64,000 bases of DNA from Arthrobacter sp. ISL-5. GTDB taxonomy: Bacteria > Actinomycetota > Actinomycetes > Actinomycetales > Micrococcaceae. The translations under genes and the position numbers were made by a program. The DNA lies in contig NZ_JAGGPM010000008.1 of NCBI RefSeq assembly GCF_018613835.1, forward strand, positions 1 through 64,000. Reading direction: 5' to 3'. The notes under the pieces are model-generated. The model was not told where the DNA came from. It ran no database searches and saw only the letters and a list, made by a program, of their open reading frames with translations. Shown in pieces: positions 25,224 through 33,867 of this stretch. Position 1 is the first letter of the stretch; every line of letters starts with the position of its first letter.

Positions 25224-25377
25224 CCGATCAGCCTACCGTTTCGCCGTCCTGCTACGGTCCGATGCTAAGATTTCGGGTACGTGGCGGTGTGCCTGTGCGC
25301 CCGCCGCGATCCATTCTGGCCGGATATAACGGGGCAGATGGTGGCAGCATGCCCACAACAGATTGGACGATCCTGAG

Positions 25378-26934
25378 ATGACGGCGCCCGTGCCTGCGAT
25401 TGGGGAAAAGGCCACCGGCACTTCCACAGACCCGGCCACGGCAGAGGTGGACAACCCTCGCTCGCCCATCCTCGCCGGTTTCATTGGTTCTGTGTTCATG
25501 GTCATCGGGTCCCTCGGCGTCGGGTGGCTGGCTCCGGCGTCGGAACTGCGGCGGATGCCGCTGTTCATCTGGATGCGCACCGAGGCCTTCGGCGTGGCGT
25601 TGTCCATCGTGCTGCTGGCCGTCGGCGGCATGCTGCTGGTCAGGGCCTGGTTGATGCTCGGCCAGCACATCCACGTCTGGGGGAAGACGGCCCGCAAAGC
25701 CACCCTCCAGGCCATTGCGGCGTGGGGCCTGCCCATGATGTTCACGGTCCCGCTGTTCAGCCGGGATGTCTATGCCTACATCGGCCAGGGCCGCCTGATG
25801 GTGGAGGGATTCAATCCCTACGAGAACGGCATCTCGGCGCTGTCCAACTACTTCCAGCTGGGCGCTGACAAGATGTGGACGGAAGCCCCGGTGCCCTACG
25901 GGCAGCTGTTCCTTTGGATCGAGCAGTTCGTGGTCTGGTCCACCAACGTCCACCCCGAGGCCAGCATCATGCTGTTCCGCCTCGCGGCGCTGGCCGGGGT
26001 GGCGCTCTGCATTATCTACGTCCCCAAACTCGCCGAACTCCACGGCGTCAATCCCCACCGAGCCCTCTGGCTTACGGCCGCGAATCCGCTTTTCCTCACC
26101 AACTTCATCGCAAGCGTCCACAACGACTCGCTGATGATCGGCCTCGCCCTCGCCGGGCTATATTACTCAGCCACCCGGCGCGTCATCTTCGGAATTGTCC
26201 TGGTGACGGCCTCCATTGCAGTGAAGCCCATCACCGTGGTCTTCCTGCCCTTCATCGGGCTGCTCTGGGCGGGCAAGGGAGCCCGCTGGCCGCGGAAGTT
26301 TGTTTTCTGGGGCCTGACCGCGGGAATCAGCTTTGCCCTGCTTTACCTCATGAGCTTGGTGAACGGTTTCGGCTTCGGGTGGATCAACGGCCTGTCCGCG
26401 CCAGGCAGCGTGTGGATCTGGTACGCCCCGGTGGGCCTGCTGGGCCTCGTGGTCGCCTCCATCGCCAACGCGTTCAGCCTGGACGGGTGGGGGCTCGCCA
26501 AACTGGTTTACGACGCCGGCAAGGTGCTTGCCGTGGGAATCGTCGCCTGGCAGATCTTCAAGGGAGACCACGACCGCCTCATGCGCCGCCTAACGCTGGC
26601 GTTCGCCGCCGTGGTGGTGCTCGCCCCCATGATCCAGTCCTGGTACGTGGTCTGGCTGATCCCGCTGTTTGCCGTGACCGGCATCCGCGATGACTGGCAG
26701 GTCAAGGCCCTGTACTTCATCGTGTCCTTCTTCATGGTCTATGCGATTTCAGACCAGCTGGAAGTCTTTCCGTATCTGCAGACCGAGGACCTTGGCCTGG
26801 CCTTGGCGCTGGCCCGCAACGCCGCCGCCATCATCGCCCTGCTGTTTGCGCTTTACCTGATCTTCCTGGACCGGAGCACCAAGCAGCTCTTCAGCAAGCC
26901 GGACCAGCCGGTCACGACGCGACCCGTCATCTGA
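25378..26934 (+). CDS. mptB: Polyprenol-phosphomannose-dependent alpha-1,6-mannosyltransferase, MptB-like
   Basis: A 518-residue multi-spanning membrane protein of the GT-C type, with about 12 hydrophobic segments. The first extracytoplasmic loop contains FSRDVYAYIGQGRLM, matching the conserved Asp-containing loop of MptA/MptB. These enzymes extend the alpha-1,6-mannan core of lipomannan at the outer face of the membrane using polyprenyl-phosphate mannose. The ATG at 25378 is used; an upstream TTG in the same frame is less likely. The 3' end overlaps the convergent AlkD-like gene by 8 bases. Confidence 0.85.
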   Translation: MTAPVPAIGEKATGTSTDPATAEVDNPRSPILAGFIGSVFMVIGSLGVGWLAPASELRRMPLFIWMRTEAFGVALSIVLLAVGGMLLVRAWLMLGQHIHVWGKTARKATLQAIAAWGLPMMFTVPLFSRDVYAYIGQGRLMVEGFNPYENGISALSNYFQLGADKMWTEAPVPYGQLFLWIEQFVVWSTNVHPEASIMLFRLAALAGVALCIIYVPKLAELHGVNPHRALWLTAANPLFLTNFIASVHNDSLMIGLALAGLYYSATRRVIFGIVLVTASIAVKPITVVFLPFIGLLWAGKGARWPRKFVFWGLTAGISFALLYLMSLVNGFGFGWINGLSAPGSVWIWYAPVGLLGLVVASIANAFSLDGWGLAKLVYDAGKVLAVGIVAWQIFKGDHDRLMRRLTLAFAAVVVLAPMIQSWYVVWLIPLFAVTGIRDDWQVKALYFIVSFFMVYAISDQLEVFPYLQTEDLGLALALARNAAAIIALLFALYLIFLDRSTKQLFSKPDQPVTTRPVI

Positions 26935-27613
26935 CCGGGACGTTTTTCAGGGCTTCCCTGCGCGAGAGCGGGCTGAGGGACGGGCCGTTCCGGGCCACAA
27001 ATTCCAGGACCCAGCCACGTTCGGTTTTGGCGTACTCACGCAGCACCCACCCGATGGCCTTGCGGATAAAGAACTCCCGGTCGGCCATGTTCGCCTCGAT
27101 GACGCTCTCGAGCAGCGCCATGTCCGTGCGGGACTTCGCTCCCAGGTGGGCCGTGATGGAGGCGCGCCGGATCCAGAGGTCCTGGTCCGCGCTCCAGCGG
27201 AGCAACACGGGGGTGAGTTCCTCCCGGTGGGCCTGGAGCAGGGCACAGATCCGGTGGGCGACTCCGTCGACATAATCCCAGGACGCGCCAGTGCGGATGA
27301 TTTCCTCATACACCGGAAGCATCCGGAGGTCCCGGGCCACCAGCCGCAGCCCGGTCAGGTCGATCGCCGCGTAGCGCTCTTCGCGGTAGTCGGCCTCCCG
27401 CCACAGGGCAAGCGCCGTGGACCGCAACTCCTCGGCGGAGGCAAAGGGATGGGCCACCGCAGCGGCCTTGGCGGTCTTTCTCACGTCCGGCACGCGGACG
27501 CCGAGGGACGGCGTTGACGACTTCATGTAGGCCTGCGCGGCGGCGCCGCGGACCGGGTCCGCCGCGGCGCGCAGTCCGGAGCGGATGGCGGCCAGCACCT
27601 CTTCATTTGCCAT
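26927..27613 (-). CDS. DNA alkylation repair protein, AlkD-like HEAT-repeat family
   Basis: A 228-residue all-helical protein of the AlkC/AlkD family, which removes alkylated bases without base flipping. The N-terminal SLGVRVPDVRKTAK and the segment TGASWDYVDGVAHRI, with WDYVD, are family hallmarks, followed by RWSADQDLWIRRASI and KAIGWVLREYAK, where Trp/Asp/Arg residues line the DNA cleft. The start at 27613 is chosen because TATCTT lies six bases upstream on the minus strand; the long upstream open frame is not part of the protein. It is convergent with mptB. Confidence 0.88.
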   Translation of the reverse strand: MANEEVLAAIRSGLRAAADPVRGAAAQAYMKSSTPSLGVRVPDVRKTAKAAAVAHPFASAEELRSTALALWREADYREERYAAIDLTGLRLVARDLRMLPVYEEIIRTGASWDYVDGVAHRICALLQAHREELTPVLLRWSADQDLWIRRASITAHLGAKSRTDMALLESVIEANMADREFFIRKAIGWVLREYAKTERGWVLEFVARNGPSLSPLSRREALKNVPVR

Positions 27614-27683
27614 GCTGCCAAGATAACGGGTCCTTGGAACCCGCGGCGTGGATAGCCGCTGCCGGAGCGGCCCGCGTGGTCCT

Positions 27684-27713
27684 AGAGTAGGCAGGTACAG
27701 AGTAGGCAGGCAC
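27684..27713 (+). repeat. 15-bp tandem duplication upstream of map
   Basis: AGAGTAGGCAGGTAC (27684-27698) is followed directly by AGAGTAGGCAGGCAC (27699-27713), differing at one base. The first unit overlaps a TAGAGT -10-like hexamer (27683-27688), so the duplication yields two -10-like elements (TAGAGT, CAGAGT) 15 bases apart ahead of map. Confidence 0.8.
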
Positions 27714-27770
27714 GAGGCACAGCCGGCACGGATCCGCCTGCCGCGCCCAAGAAATCCTGGAGGCCCCCAC

Positions 27771-28538
27771 ATGTCCATGATCAAGACTCCCGAGGAAATT
27801 GCCTTGATGCGCGAAGCGGGACGCGTCGTGGCCAACACGCTGGCGGCGGTCCGCCAGGCTGCCGCCGTCGGTGTTTCCCTGAAGGAACTCGACGACGTTG
27901 CCGCCGCCTCGATTTCCGACGCCGGAGCCACGCCGGCGTTCCTCGACTACCGGCCGCGCTGGGCATCCGTTCCGTTTCCGGGCGTGATCTGCACCAGCGT
28001 CAATGACGCCGTGGTGCACGGCATCCCCAACGGATACCGGCTGCAGGACGGAGACCTGCTGAGCGTGGACTGCGGCGCGTTCCTCGAGGGCTGGTGCGGG
28101 GATGCCGCCGTCAGCTTCATCGTGGGCACGGCGGATCCGGTGGACCAGGCGCTCATCGACGCGACCGAGGCTGCGCTGGCCAGGGGCATTGACGCCGCGC
28201 GGGTGGGCAACAAAATGGGCGACCTCGCGTACGCGATCGGTGGCGCTGCCCGCCGCGCGGGCTACGGGCTGTTGGCTGACCACGGCGGGCACGGTATCGG
28301 CCGCACCATGCACGCCGAGCCTCCGGTCCCCAACGACGGCCGGCCCGGGCGGGGGATCAAGCTGGCTGAGGGGCTGGTCATCGCCATTGAGCCGATGCTC
28401 ATTCTCGGCGGCAAGGGCGATTACTACCACGACGACGACGAATGGACGCTGCGGTCCGCAAACGGCCGCAGGGCAGCCCACAGCGAACACACCGTGGCCA
28501 TCACCGCGGACGGCCCGGTGGTCCTGACCCTGCCCTGA
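27771..28538 (+). CDS. map: Methionine aminopeptidase, type I
   Basis: A 255-residue dimetal enzyme that removes the initiator methionine after deformylation. The substrate-side His is in VVHGIPNGY. Metal ligands appear in LLSVDCGAFLEGWCGDAA (two Asp), HGGHGIGRTMHAEP (His), AIEPMLILGG (Glu), and the C-terminal SEHTVAIT (Glu). The ATG has GGAGG seven bases upstream. The gene is alone; a 15-bp tandem duplication lies in its promoter region. It complements def (23.6 kb) in N-terminal processing. Confidence 0.96.
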   Translation: MSMIKTPEEIALMREAGRVVANTLAAVRQAAAVGVSLKELDDVAAASISDAGATPAFLDYRPRWASVPFPGVICTSVNDAVVHGIPNGYRLQDGDLLSVDCGAFLEGWCGDAAVSFIVGTADPVDQALIDATEAALARGIDAARVGNKMGDLAYAIGGAARRAGYGLLADHGGHGIGRTMHAEPPVPNDGRPGRGIKLAEGLVIAIEPMLILGGKGDYYHDDDEWTLRSANGRRAAHSEHTVAITADGPVVLTLP

Positions 28539-28566
28539 TCCTGCGCTGACGCTGGCCTGACTGCGC

Positions 28567-28601
28567 TATTCTTGCTGGTGATGATGATAGTTAGCGCTAA
28601 C
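28567..28601 (+). promoter_or_regulatory. Aldose epimerase promoter with LacI-type operator
   Basis: A -10 hexamer TATTCT lies at 28567-28572. The perfect palindrome GTTAGCGCTAAC lies at 28590-28601, just downstream of the predicted start point. The central AGCGCT is typical of LacI-family sites. Binding there would block elongation toward the ATG at 28620. Confidence 0.65.
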
Positions 28602-28619
28602 AAAGTAGACAGGAACCCC

Positions 28620-29525
28620 ATGCCGCTCACGGAGCACTCCATCAGGTTCGGCCCCTATTCGGCCATCATCACCGAGCGCAGCGGAGCCCTGCGTGAACTG
28701 ACGTACGGCGGGCGTGACCTGGTGGTCGGCTTTGGTGCGGACGGCCCCATCCCGGATTACCGGGGCGTGGTCTGCGCTCCGTGGCCCAACCGCGTGGCCG
28801 GGGGCCGCTACACCCATGGCGGCAGAACATTCCAGGCAGTCATCAACGAGCCCGAGCGGAACACGGCACTCCACGGCCTCGTGCTGGATGCGCCGTGGAC
28901 GCTGGTGAAGCGGACGGATTCCTCGGTCACGCTCCGTTGCCATGTCGGCGCCGGACCCGCCTATCCGGGCGTGCTTACGGTGACGGCGTCCTATGAGCTG
29001 CTGGCCGACGGCCTGCACTGCGCTGTCACCGCCGCCAACGTCGGAGAGACGCCGGCCCCGTACGGAGTTTGCCCCCATCCGTACCTCGTCGCGGGCCCCG
29101 CCCCGCTGGATGAATGGACGCTGGAAGTCCCCGCCGGTGAATTTCTCGAGGTCACGCCGGACCGGCTGCTGCCGCGACAACTCAGGACCGTCGTGGGGCA
29201 CGAGTTCGATTTCCGGATCGAGCGGGGCCTTGGTGCCGTCCGGATTGACCACGCCTTCACGGGCGTCAGCCGCAACGCCGACGGACTGGCGGCCGTGCGT
29301 GTCTTTGACCCCTCGGGCACGGGAGTGGAACTCGAATGGGACGAGCGGTGCCCGTGGGTGCAGATCCATACGGCGGACAAGCCCGTGGGGCCGGACCGGC
29401 TCGGGCTGGCGGTGGAGCCGATGACCTGTCCGCCCGACGCGTTCAACTCGAGAACGGATGTGGTGGAGCTGCTTCCCGGCTCGTCGCATGAGGCAGGCTG
29501 GACGATTCGCGCCCTAGGCCGTTAG
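28620..29525 (+). CDS. Aldose 1-epimerase family protein
   Basis: A 301-residue beta-sandwich enzyme that interconverts sugar anomers. Substrate-binding residues appear in APWPNRVAGGRY, NTALHGLV (His), CPHPYLV (second His) and the C-terminal LAVEPMTCPPDAFN with the catalytic Glu. It resembles the GalM/YihR-like group rather than E. coli GalM. AGGA precedes the ATG. A LacI-type operator in the leader suggests induction by a sugar. No matching regulator gene is adjacent; the LacI gene at 30.2-31.3 kb is near, but its own operators differ in sequence. Confidence 0.9.
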   Translation: MPLTEHSIRFGPYSAIITERSGALRELTYGGRDLVVGFGADGPIPDYRGVVCAPWPNRVAGGRYTHGGRTFQAVINEPERNTALHGLVLDAPWTLVKRTDSSVTLRCHVGAGPAYPGVLTVTASYELLADGLHCAVTAANVGETPAPYGVCPHPYLVAGPAPLDEWTLEVPAGEFLEVTPDRLLPRQLRTVVGHEFDFRIERGLGAVRIDHAFTGVSRNADGLAAVRVFDPSGTGVELEWDERCPWVQIHTADKPVGPDRLGLAVEPMTCPPDAFNSRTDVVELLPGSSHEAGWTIRALGR

Positions 29526-29537
29526 CGGTGCCAGCGG

Positions 29538-30197
29538 TCAGCCGGAGCTTGGTGGTCCGACCCGGAGCCGCACCACTGCGCGGCCGGGAACGGCGCCGCT
29601 GACCAGCTCGAAGCCGGCGTCCAAGAAGAGCCCGAGCGTCCCGTGGTACAGATCCGGGGCACCGGCCTTGGGCCGTTTTGCGGCGTCCACGGGATAGCCC
29701 TCCACCACTGTCGCTCCGTGGGCTTTTGCATGCCCGACGGCGGCGCGCAGGAGCGCGGCAGCGACTCCGCTGCGGCGGTGGGCGGGGGAGACGACGAAGC
29801 AGCTGACGGACCACACACTGGGCGCTCCGGGGGACTCTTCGTGGGAGGCATGGCTGGCAATGGCAGGGCCGGCTATGTCCGGGCCGGCGGCCTTGAGGAC
29901 CTGCGAACGCAAGATCCGCGGATAGCACTGCCGTGGCTCAACGGCACACCAGCCCACCGGAGTGCCATCCCGGTAAGCGAGGACGCCGGGAGCCGGCGCG
30001 CCGCCGTCGAACCTGTTTTTCAGCATGGCTTTACGGTCGGCAGGCGGCGTCGCCGCAAAGTCGGTCCCGGCCAGGGCGAAGAACCGGCACCAGCAACGTG
30101 ACGGTTCGCCCCGGACGCCGAACAGCTGCTCGACGTCGGGCCACCCGGCCGCCGCGGTGGCGATGCCGCCTGCGGCGTCCTTGTCCGGCTGTGTCAT
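29538..30197 (-). CDS. GNAT family N-acetyltransferase
   Basis: A 219-residue protein with the acetyl-CoA-binding motif SCFVVSPAHRRSGVAAALLR near residues 133-150, typical of GNAT. The N-terminal WCRFFALAGTDF and GWCAVEPRQCYPRIL resemble a group of actinobacterial GNAT proteins with conserved Cys/Trp residues. The ATG lies six bases after TAGGCT on the minus strand, leaderless. The substrate is unknown. It is convergent with the aldose epimerase gene (12-base gap). Confidence 0.87.
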   Translation of the reverse strand: MTQPDKDAAGGIATAAAGWPDVEQLFGVRGEPSRCWCRFFALAGTDFAATPPADRKAMLKNRFDGGAPAPGVLAYRDGTPVGWCAVEPRQCYPRILRSQVLKAAGPDIAGPAIASHASHEESPGAPSVWSVSCFVVSPAHRRSGVAAALLRAAVGHAKAHGATVVEGYPVDAAKRPKAGAPDLYHGTLGLFLDAGFELVSGAVPGRAVVRLRVGPPSSG

Positions 30198-30211
30198 GGC
30201 ACCAGCCTAGA

Positions 30212-31288
30212 TCAGCCCCTCGGATCCGTCTCGGTGCTCCGTCGAAGCGTCACCTGGCCGGTCACCGCGGCAGCAGCCCCGCCGTCGGCCGTTGAGTCCC
30301 CGGCGGTGCCCATAGCCGCCAGCCGGCCGATCTCCTCCAGCGGAAGCCGCACGGTGGACAGTTCCGGGCGGAAGTCGCGCAGGGTCTCGATGTCGTCGAA
30401 TCCGGCGACCGAGGCGTCGCGCGGGATCCGCAGCCCCTCCGAGCGCAGTGCCGCGGCGGCGCCGATGGCCATGACGTCGTTGACCGCGAAGATGCAGAGC
30501 CGCGAGGCCGCCGAATCCGACGTCTGCCTGGCCTTGATCCGGGCAGCCAGCAGCTGGCCGGCCTCATAGCCTCCGGCGCGGTCAAAGCCGCTGTGCATGA
30601 CCTCGGCAGGCGGCCGTCCGGCAACCGCCAGGCCGTTCTGGAAGCCGCGAACTCGGTCGTCGGACGTCAGGAGTCCCTCTGGCCCGGCTATGATCACGAA
30701 CTCCCCGGAGTGGTTCGCGGCGAGCTCACGGGCCAGTTCCGCAGCGAGTTCCTCGTTCGGAACGGCAACCACGTGGTAGCCCTCGGAGGCTGAGGCCCCG
30801 ACGACAGGATGTCCCACGACGCCCACACGGCCGCCGTTGCGGCAGTACCGGTCCAATTCTGCCGCAAGCCCGGCGTTGCCGTCTTGGTCCGCTGGGCGGT
30901 TGGACCGGGACCCGGCGATCACTATCGCGTCGGCCCTGCGCGCGGCGAACGCGGCAACAGCCGCCCGTTCGTCGGCAGGGGTGCCGCCGGTGGTGGCCAG
31001 CAAGACCATCTTGCCCTGTTCGCGGGCGGCGTCCTGCACGCCGCGGGCGATGGCGGAGAAGTACGGGTCGGCGATGTCGTGCACGATCAGTCCGAGGAGC
31101 CCCGAGCTGGATTTCGCGAGCCCTTGGGCCTGGGCGTTGGGAATGTAGCCGAGAGATTCGGCAGCCTTCCGCACGCGCTCCGCGATGTCCGGCCCGGGCG
31201 TCCGCGCGGAGCCGTTGAGGACGCGCGATGCGGTGGCGGGGGAGACCCCGGCCAGGCGGGCCACCTCGGTCAGCGTGCTTGCAGCCAC
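30212..31288 (-). CDS. LacI family transcriptional regulator
   Basis: A 358-residue regulator. The DNA-binding headpiece LTEVARLAGVSPATASRVLNG spans about residues 6-26, followed by a periplasmic-binding-protein-like sugar domain (GLIVHDIADPYFSAIARGV onward). GTG at 31288 is chosen since AGGAG lies six bases upstream. It is divergent from the oxidoreductase/DUF993/isomerase operon, and two LacI-type palindromes lie in the shared 195-base gap, so it very probably controls that operon and itself. The ligand is likely the sugar degraded by the operon. Confidence 0.93.
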   Translation of the reverse strand: MAASTLTEVARLAGVSPATASRVLNGSARTPGPDIAERVRKAAESLGYIPNAQAQGLAKSSSGLLGLIVHDIADPYFSAIARGVQDAAREQGKMVLLATTGGTPADERAAVAAFAARRADAIVIAGSRSNRPADQDGNAGLAAELDRYCRNGGRVGVVGHPVVGASASEGYHVVAVPNEELAAELARELAANHSGEFVIIAGPEGLLTSDDRVRGFQNGLAVAGRPPAEVMHSGFDRAGGYEAGQLLAARIKARQTSDSAASRLCIFAVNDVMAIGAAAALRSEGLRIPRDASVAGFDDIETLRDFRPELSTVRLPLEEIGRLAAMGTAGDSTADGGAAAAVTGQVTLRRSTETDPRG

Positions 31289-31364
31289 AAACAACTCCTC
31301 TTCAACAGCCTCAGCTTCGGTCCGCTGCGGCGATGTTCACATTATGGCAGTTGCGGGAGAACCA

Positions 31365-31429
31365 GGGAAAGCGCTTGCCAAGCGCGCCGGAAATGGGCAT
31401 CATTGAGAGCGGCGGGAATGCGCTTTCCC
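31365..31429. promoter_or_regulatory. Two LacI-type operators in the divergent region
   Basis: GGGAAAGCGCTTGCC (31365-31379) and GGGAATGCGCTTTCCC (31414-31429) are near-palindromes with the central CG of LacI/CcpA-type sites. Their centres are about 49 bases apart. Both lie between the divergent starts at 31288 and 31484, which suggests cooperative binding or looping by the adjacent LacI-family protein. Confidence 0.7.
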
Positions 31430-31483
31430 GATTTCTCCGAGGTTTCTGGCTATCTGAAGCTTCACTGACTATGAAGAGGACAC

Positions 31484-32653
31484 ATGGGCTTCGAAACAAA
31501 GACGATCCGCATCGCCATGAACGGCATCACCGGGCGGATGGGTTACCGCCAGCACCTGCTGCGCTCCATCCTCCCCATCCGCGACGCAGGCGGCTTCACC
31601 CTCGAGGACGGCACCAGGGTGCAGGTCGAACCGATCCTCGTAGGACGCAACGAGGCCAAGATCCGCGAGCTCGCCGAGCAGCATAAGGTCTCCGAATGGA
31701 GCACCGACCTGGACGCGGTGATCAACGACCCCACAGTCGACGTCGTCTTCGATGCGTCCATGACCAGCCTCCGGGCGGCCACGCTGAAGAAGGCCATGTC
31801 CGCCGGCAAGAACATCTTTACCGAGAAGCCGACGGCGGAGACGCTGGAAGAGGCGATTGAGCTGGCCCGCATCGGCAAGGAAGCCGGCGTCACCGCCGGC
31901 GTCGTCCACGACAAGCTCTACCTGCCCGGCCTCGTCAAGCTGCGCCGCCTGGTTGACGAAGGCTTCTTCGGCCGCATCCTGTCCATCCGCGGCGAGTTCG
32001 GCTACTGGGTCTTCGAAGGAGACGTCCAGGCGGCCCAGCGCCCGTCCTGGAACTACCGCAAGGAAGACGGCGGCGGCATGACCACGGATATGTTCTGCCA
32101 CTGGAACTACGTCCTGGAAGGCATCATCGGCCAGGTCAAGAGCGTCAACGCCAAGACCGCCACCCACATCCCCGCCCGCTGGGACGAGGCCGGCAAGGAA
32201 TACAGGGCCACCGCCGACGACGCCTCCTACGGCATCTTCGAGCTCGAAACCCCGGCGGGCGAGCCGGTCATCGGCCAGATCAACTCCTCCTGGGCCGTCC
32301 GTGTCTATCGCGACGAACTCGTGGAGTTCCAGATCGACGGCACGCACGGTTCCGCCGTCGCCGGCCTGAACAAGTGCGTCGCCCAGCAGCGTGCGCACAC
32401 GCCCAAGCCGGTGTGGAACCCCGACCTTCCGGTCACCGAGTCCTTCCGGAGCCAGTGGCAGGATGTCCCGGCCAACGCCGAGCTGGACAACGGCTTCAAG
32501 CTGCAGTGGGAGGAATTCCTGCGCGACGTCGTGGCCGGCCGTGAGCACCGCTTCGGACTGCTGTCCGCAGCCCGCGGCGTGCAGCTCGCCGAGTTCGGCC
32601 TGCGGTCCAACGACGAGCGCCGCACCATCGACATCCCGGAGATTACGCTCTGA
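31484..32653 (+). CDS. Gfo/Idh/MocA family oxidoreductase
   Basis: A 389-residue NAD(P)-dependent sugar dehydrogenase-like protein. The N-terminal cofactor loop is NGITGRMG (residues 13-20) rather than the usual GxGxxG of the family. The conserved EKP triad is Glu114-Lys115-Pro116, and the C-terminal half has the family's beta-sheet domain. SD GAGGA precedes the ATG. It overlaps the DUF993 gene by one base, and the operon is preceded by two LacI operators. It probably oxidises a sugar hydroxyl to a ketone; the sugar is unknown. Confidence 0.87.
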   Translation: MGFETKTIRIAMNGITGRMGYRQHLLRSILPIRDAGGFTLEDGTRVQVEPILVGRNEAKIRELAEQHKVSEWSTDLDAVINDPTVDVVFDASMTSLRAATLKKAMSAGKNIFTEKPTAETLEEAIELARIGKEAGVTAGVVHDKLYLPGLVKLRRLVDEGFFGRILSIRGEFGYWVFEGDVQAAQRPSWNYRKEDGGGMTTDMFCHWNYVLEGIIGQVKSVNAKTATHIPARWDEAGKEYRATADDASYGIFELETPAGEPVIGQINSSWAVRVYRDELVEFQIDGTHGSAVAGLNKCVAQQRAHTPKPVWNPDLPVTESFRSQWQDVPANAELDNGFKLQWEEFLRDVVAGREHRFGLLSAARGVQLAEFGLRSNDERRTIDIPEITL

Positions 32654-33867
32654 TGACCTCGCTCATTCTTCCCACCCCCGACGGCGGCACGCGTGAGTAC
32701 CGCCTCAACTCCGCCACCCCGTGGGCTAGGCCCGCCGCGCCGCTGACATCCCGGCGCGCCTACGCCGCCGCCCACGTCATCCCGGAGGTGACCGCGGACA
32801 ACACTCCCGGTGCCCCTGCCCGGCTCGACTGGGACGCCACGCTTGCCTACCGCCATGAGCTCTGGTCCTTCGGCCTGGGAGTGGCCGACGCAATGGACAC
32901 CGCCCAGCGCGGCATGGGCCTGGACTGGGCGGCCACCCAGCAGCTAATCAAGCGAACGGGAGTCGAAGCAGCCTCGCTTGTTTCCGCGGGCAGCGCCGCC
33001 ACTGCCGGGAAATCCGTCCGCGACCTCGTCTCGTGCGGCGCCGGCACCGACCAACTGGACATGACCTCGCTGCCTTCCGGGAAAGCCGGAGTCCAGGCCG
33101 TCCTGGCTGCCTACCGCGAGCAGATCGACGTCGTGTCCGAGGCCGGGCCCAAGGTCATCCTGATGGCCTCGCGCGCACTGGCCAAGGTGGCCACCGGGCC
33201 GGACGACTACCTGCACGTCTACTCGACGCTGCTGCAGGAAGCGGACCAGCCGGTCATCCTGCACTGGCTCGGCACCATGTTCGATCCTGCTTTGGCGGGC
33301 TACTGGGGCTCCGACGACGTCTCCACGGCCACCGGCACGTTCCTGTCCCTGATCCGCGAGCATGCGGACAAGGTGGACGGCGTCAAGGTTTCCCTCCTCG
33401 ATGCCAGCCACGAAGTCGCGCTGCGGGCGGCACTCCCGGAAGGCGTGCGCCTGTACACCGGCGACGACTTCAACTACCCGGAACTGATCGACGGCGACGG
33501 CACGCACCACTCGGACGCCCTGCTGGGCATCTTCGCCGCCATCTACCCGGCAGCATCGGCAGCGCTGCAGAGCTACGACGCCGGCGACGCCGTCAGGGCC
33601 CGCGCCATCCTGGACTCCACCCGGGAACTGGGCAAGCACATCTTCAGCGCCCCGACCTTCTACTACAAGACCGGCATCGCCTTCATGTCCTGGCTCAACG
33701 GCAAGCAGCCCGGCTTCCAGATGGTGGGCGGACTGCACTCCGGCCGCTCCGTGGTGCACCTGGCCAGAACCTTTGAGCTGGCAGACCGGGCGGGGCTGTT
33801 CAGGGACCCCGCGCTGGCGGCGTTCCGGATGTCCGATTTCCTTCGCATCAACGGAGTGGGAGTATGA
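32653..33867 (+). CDS. DUF993 protein, dihydrodipicolinate synthase/aldolase-like
   Basis: A 404-residue predicted class I aldolase-like TIM barrel. The segment VDGVKVSLLDASHE resembles the Schiff-base lysine strand of the DHDPS/N-acetylneuraminate lyase superfamily (Lys245). An earlier VILHWLGTMFDPAL and a later YTGDDFNYPELI fit neighbouring barrel strands. It is longer than typical DHDPS (about 300). Its ATG overlaps the oxidoreductase stop (TGATG), and its stop overlaps the isomerase start. Context suggests retro-aldol cleavage or another Schiff-base reaction on an oxidised sugar. The reaction is not established for the family as far as I know. Confidence 0.82.
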   Translation: MTSLILPTPDGGTREYRLNSATPWARPAAPLTSRRAYAAAHVIPEVTADNTPGAPARLDWDATLAYRHELWSFGLGVADAMDTAQRGMGLDWAATQQLIKRTGVEAASLVSAGSAATAGKSVRDLVSCGAGTDQLDMTSLPSGKAGVQAVLAAYREQIDVVSEAGPKVILMASRALAKVATGPDDYLHVYSTLLQEADQPVILHWLGTMFDPALAGYWGSDDVSTATGTFLSLIREHADKVDGVKVSLLDASHEVALRAALPEGVRLYTGDDFNYPELIDGDGTHHSDALLGIFAAIYPAASAALQSYDAGDAVRARAILDSTRELGKHIFSAPTFYYKTGIAFMSWLNGKQPGFQMVGGLHSGRSVVHLARTFELADRAGLFRDPALAAFRMSDFLRINGVGV

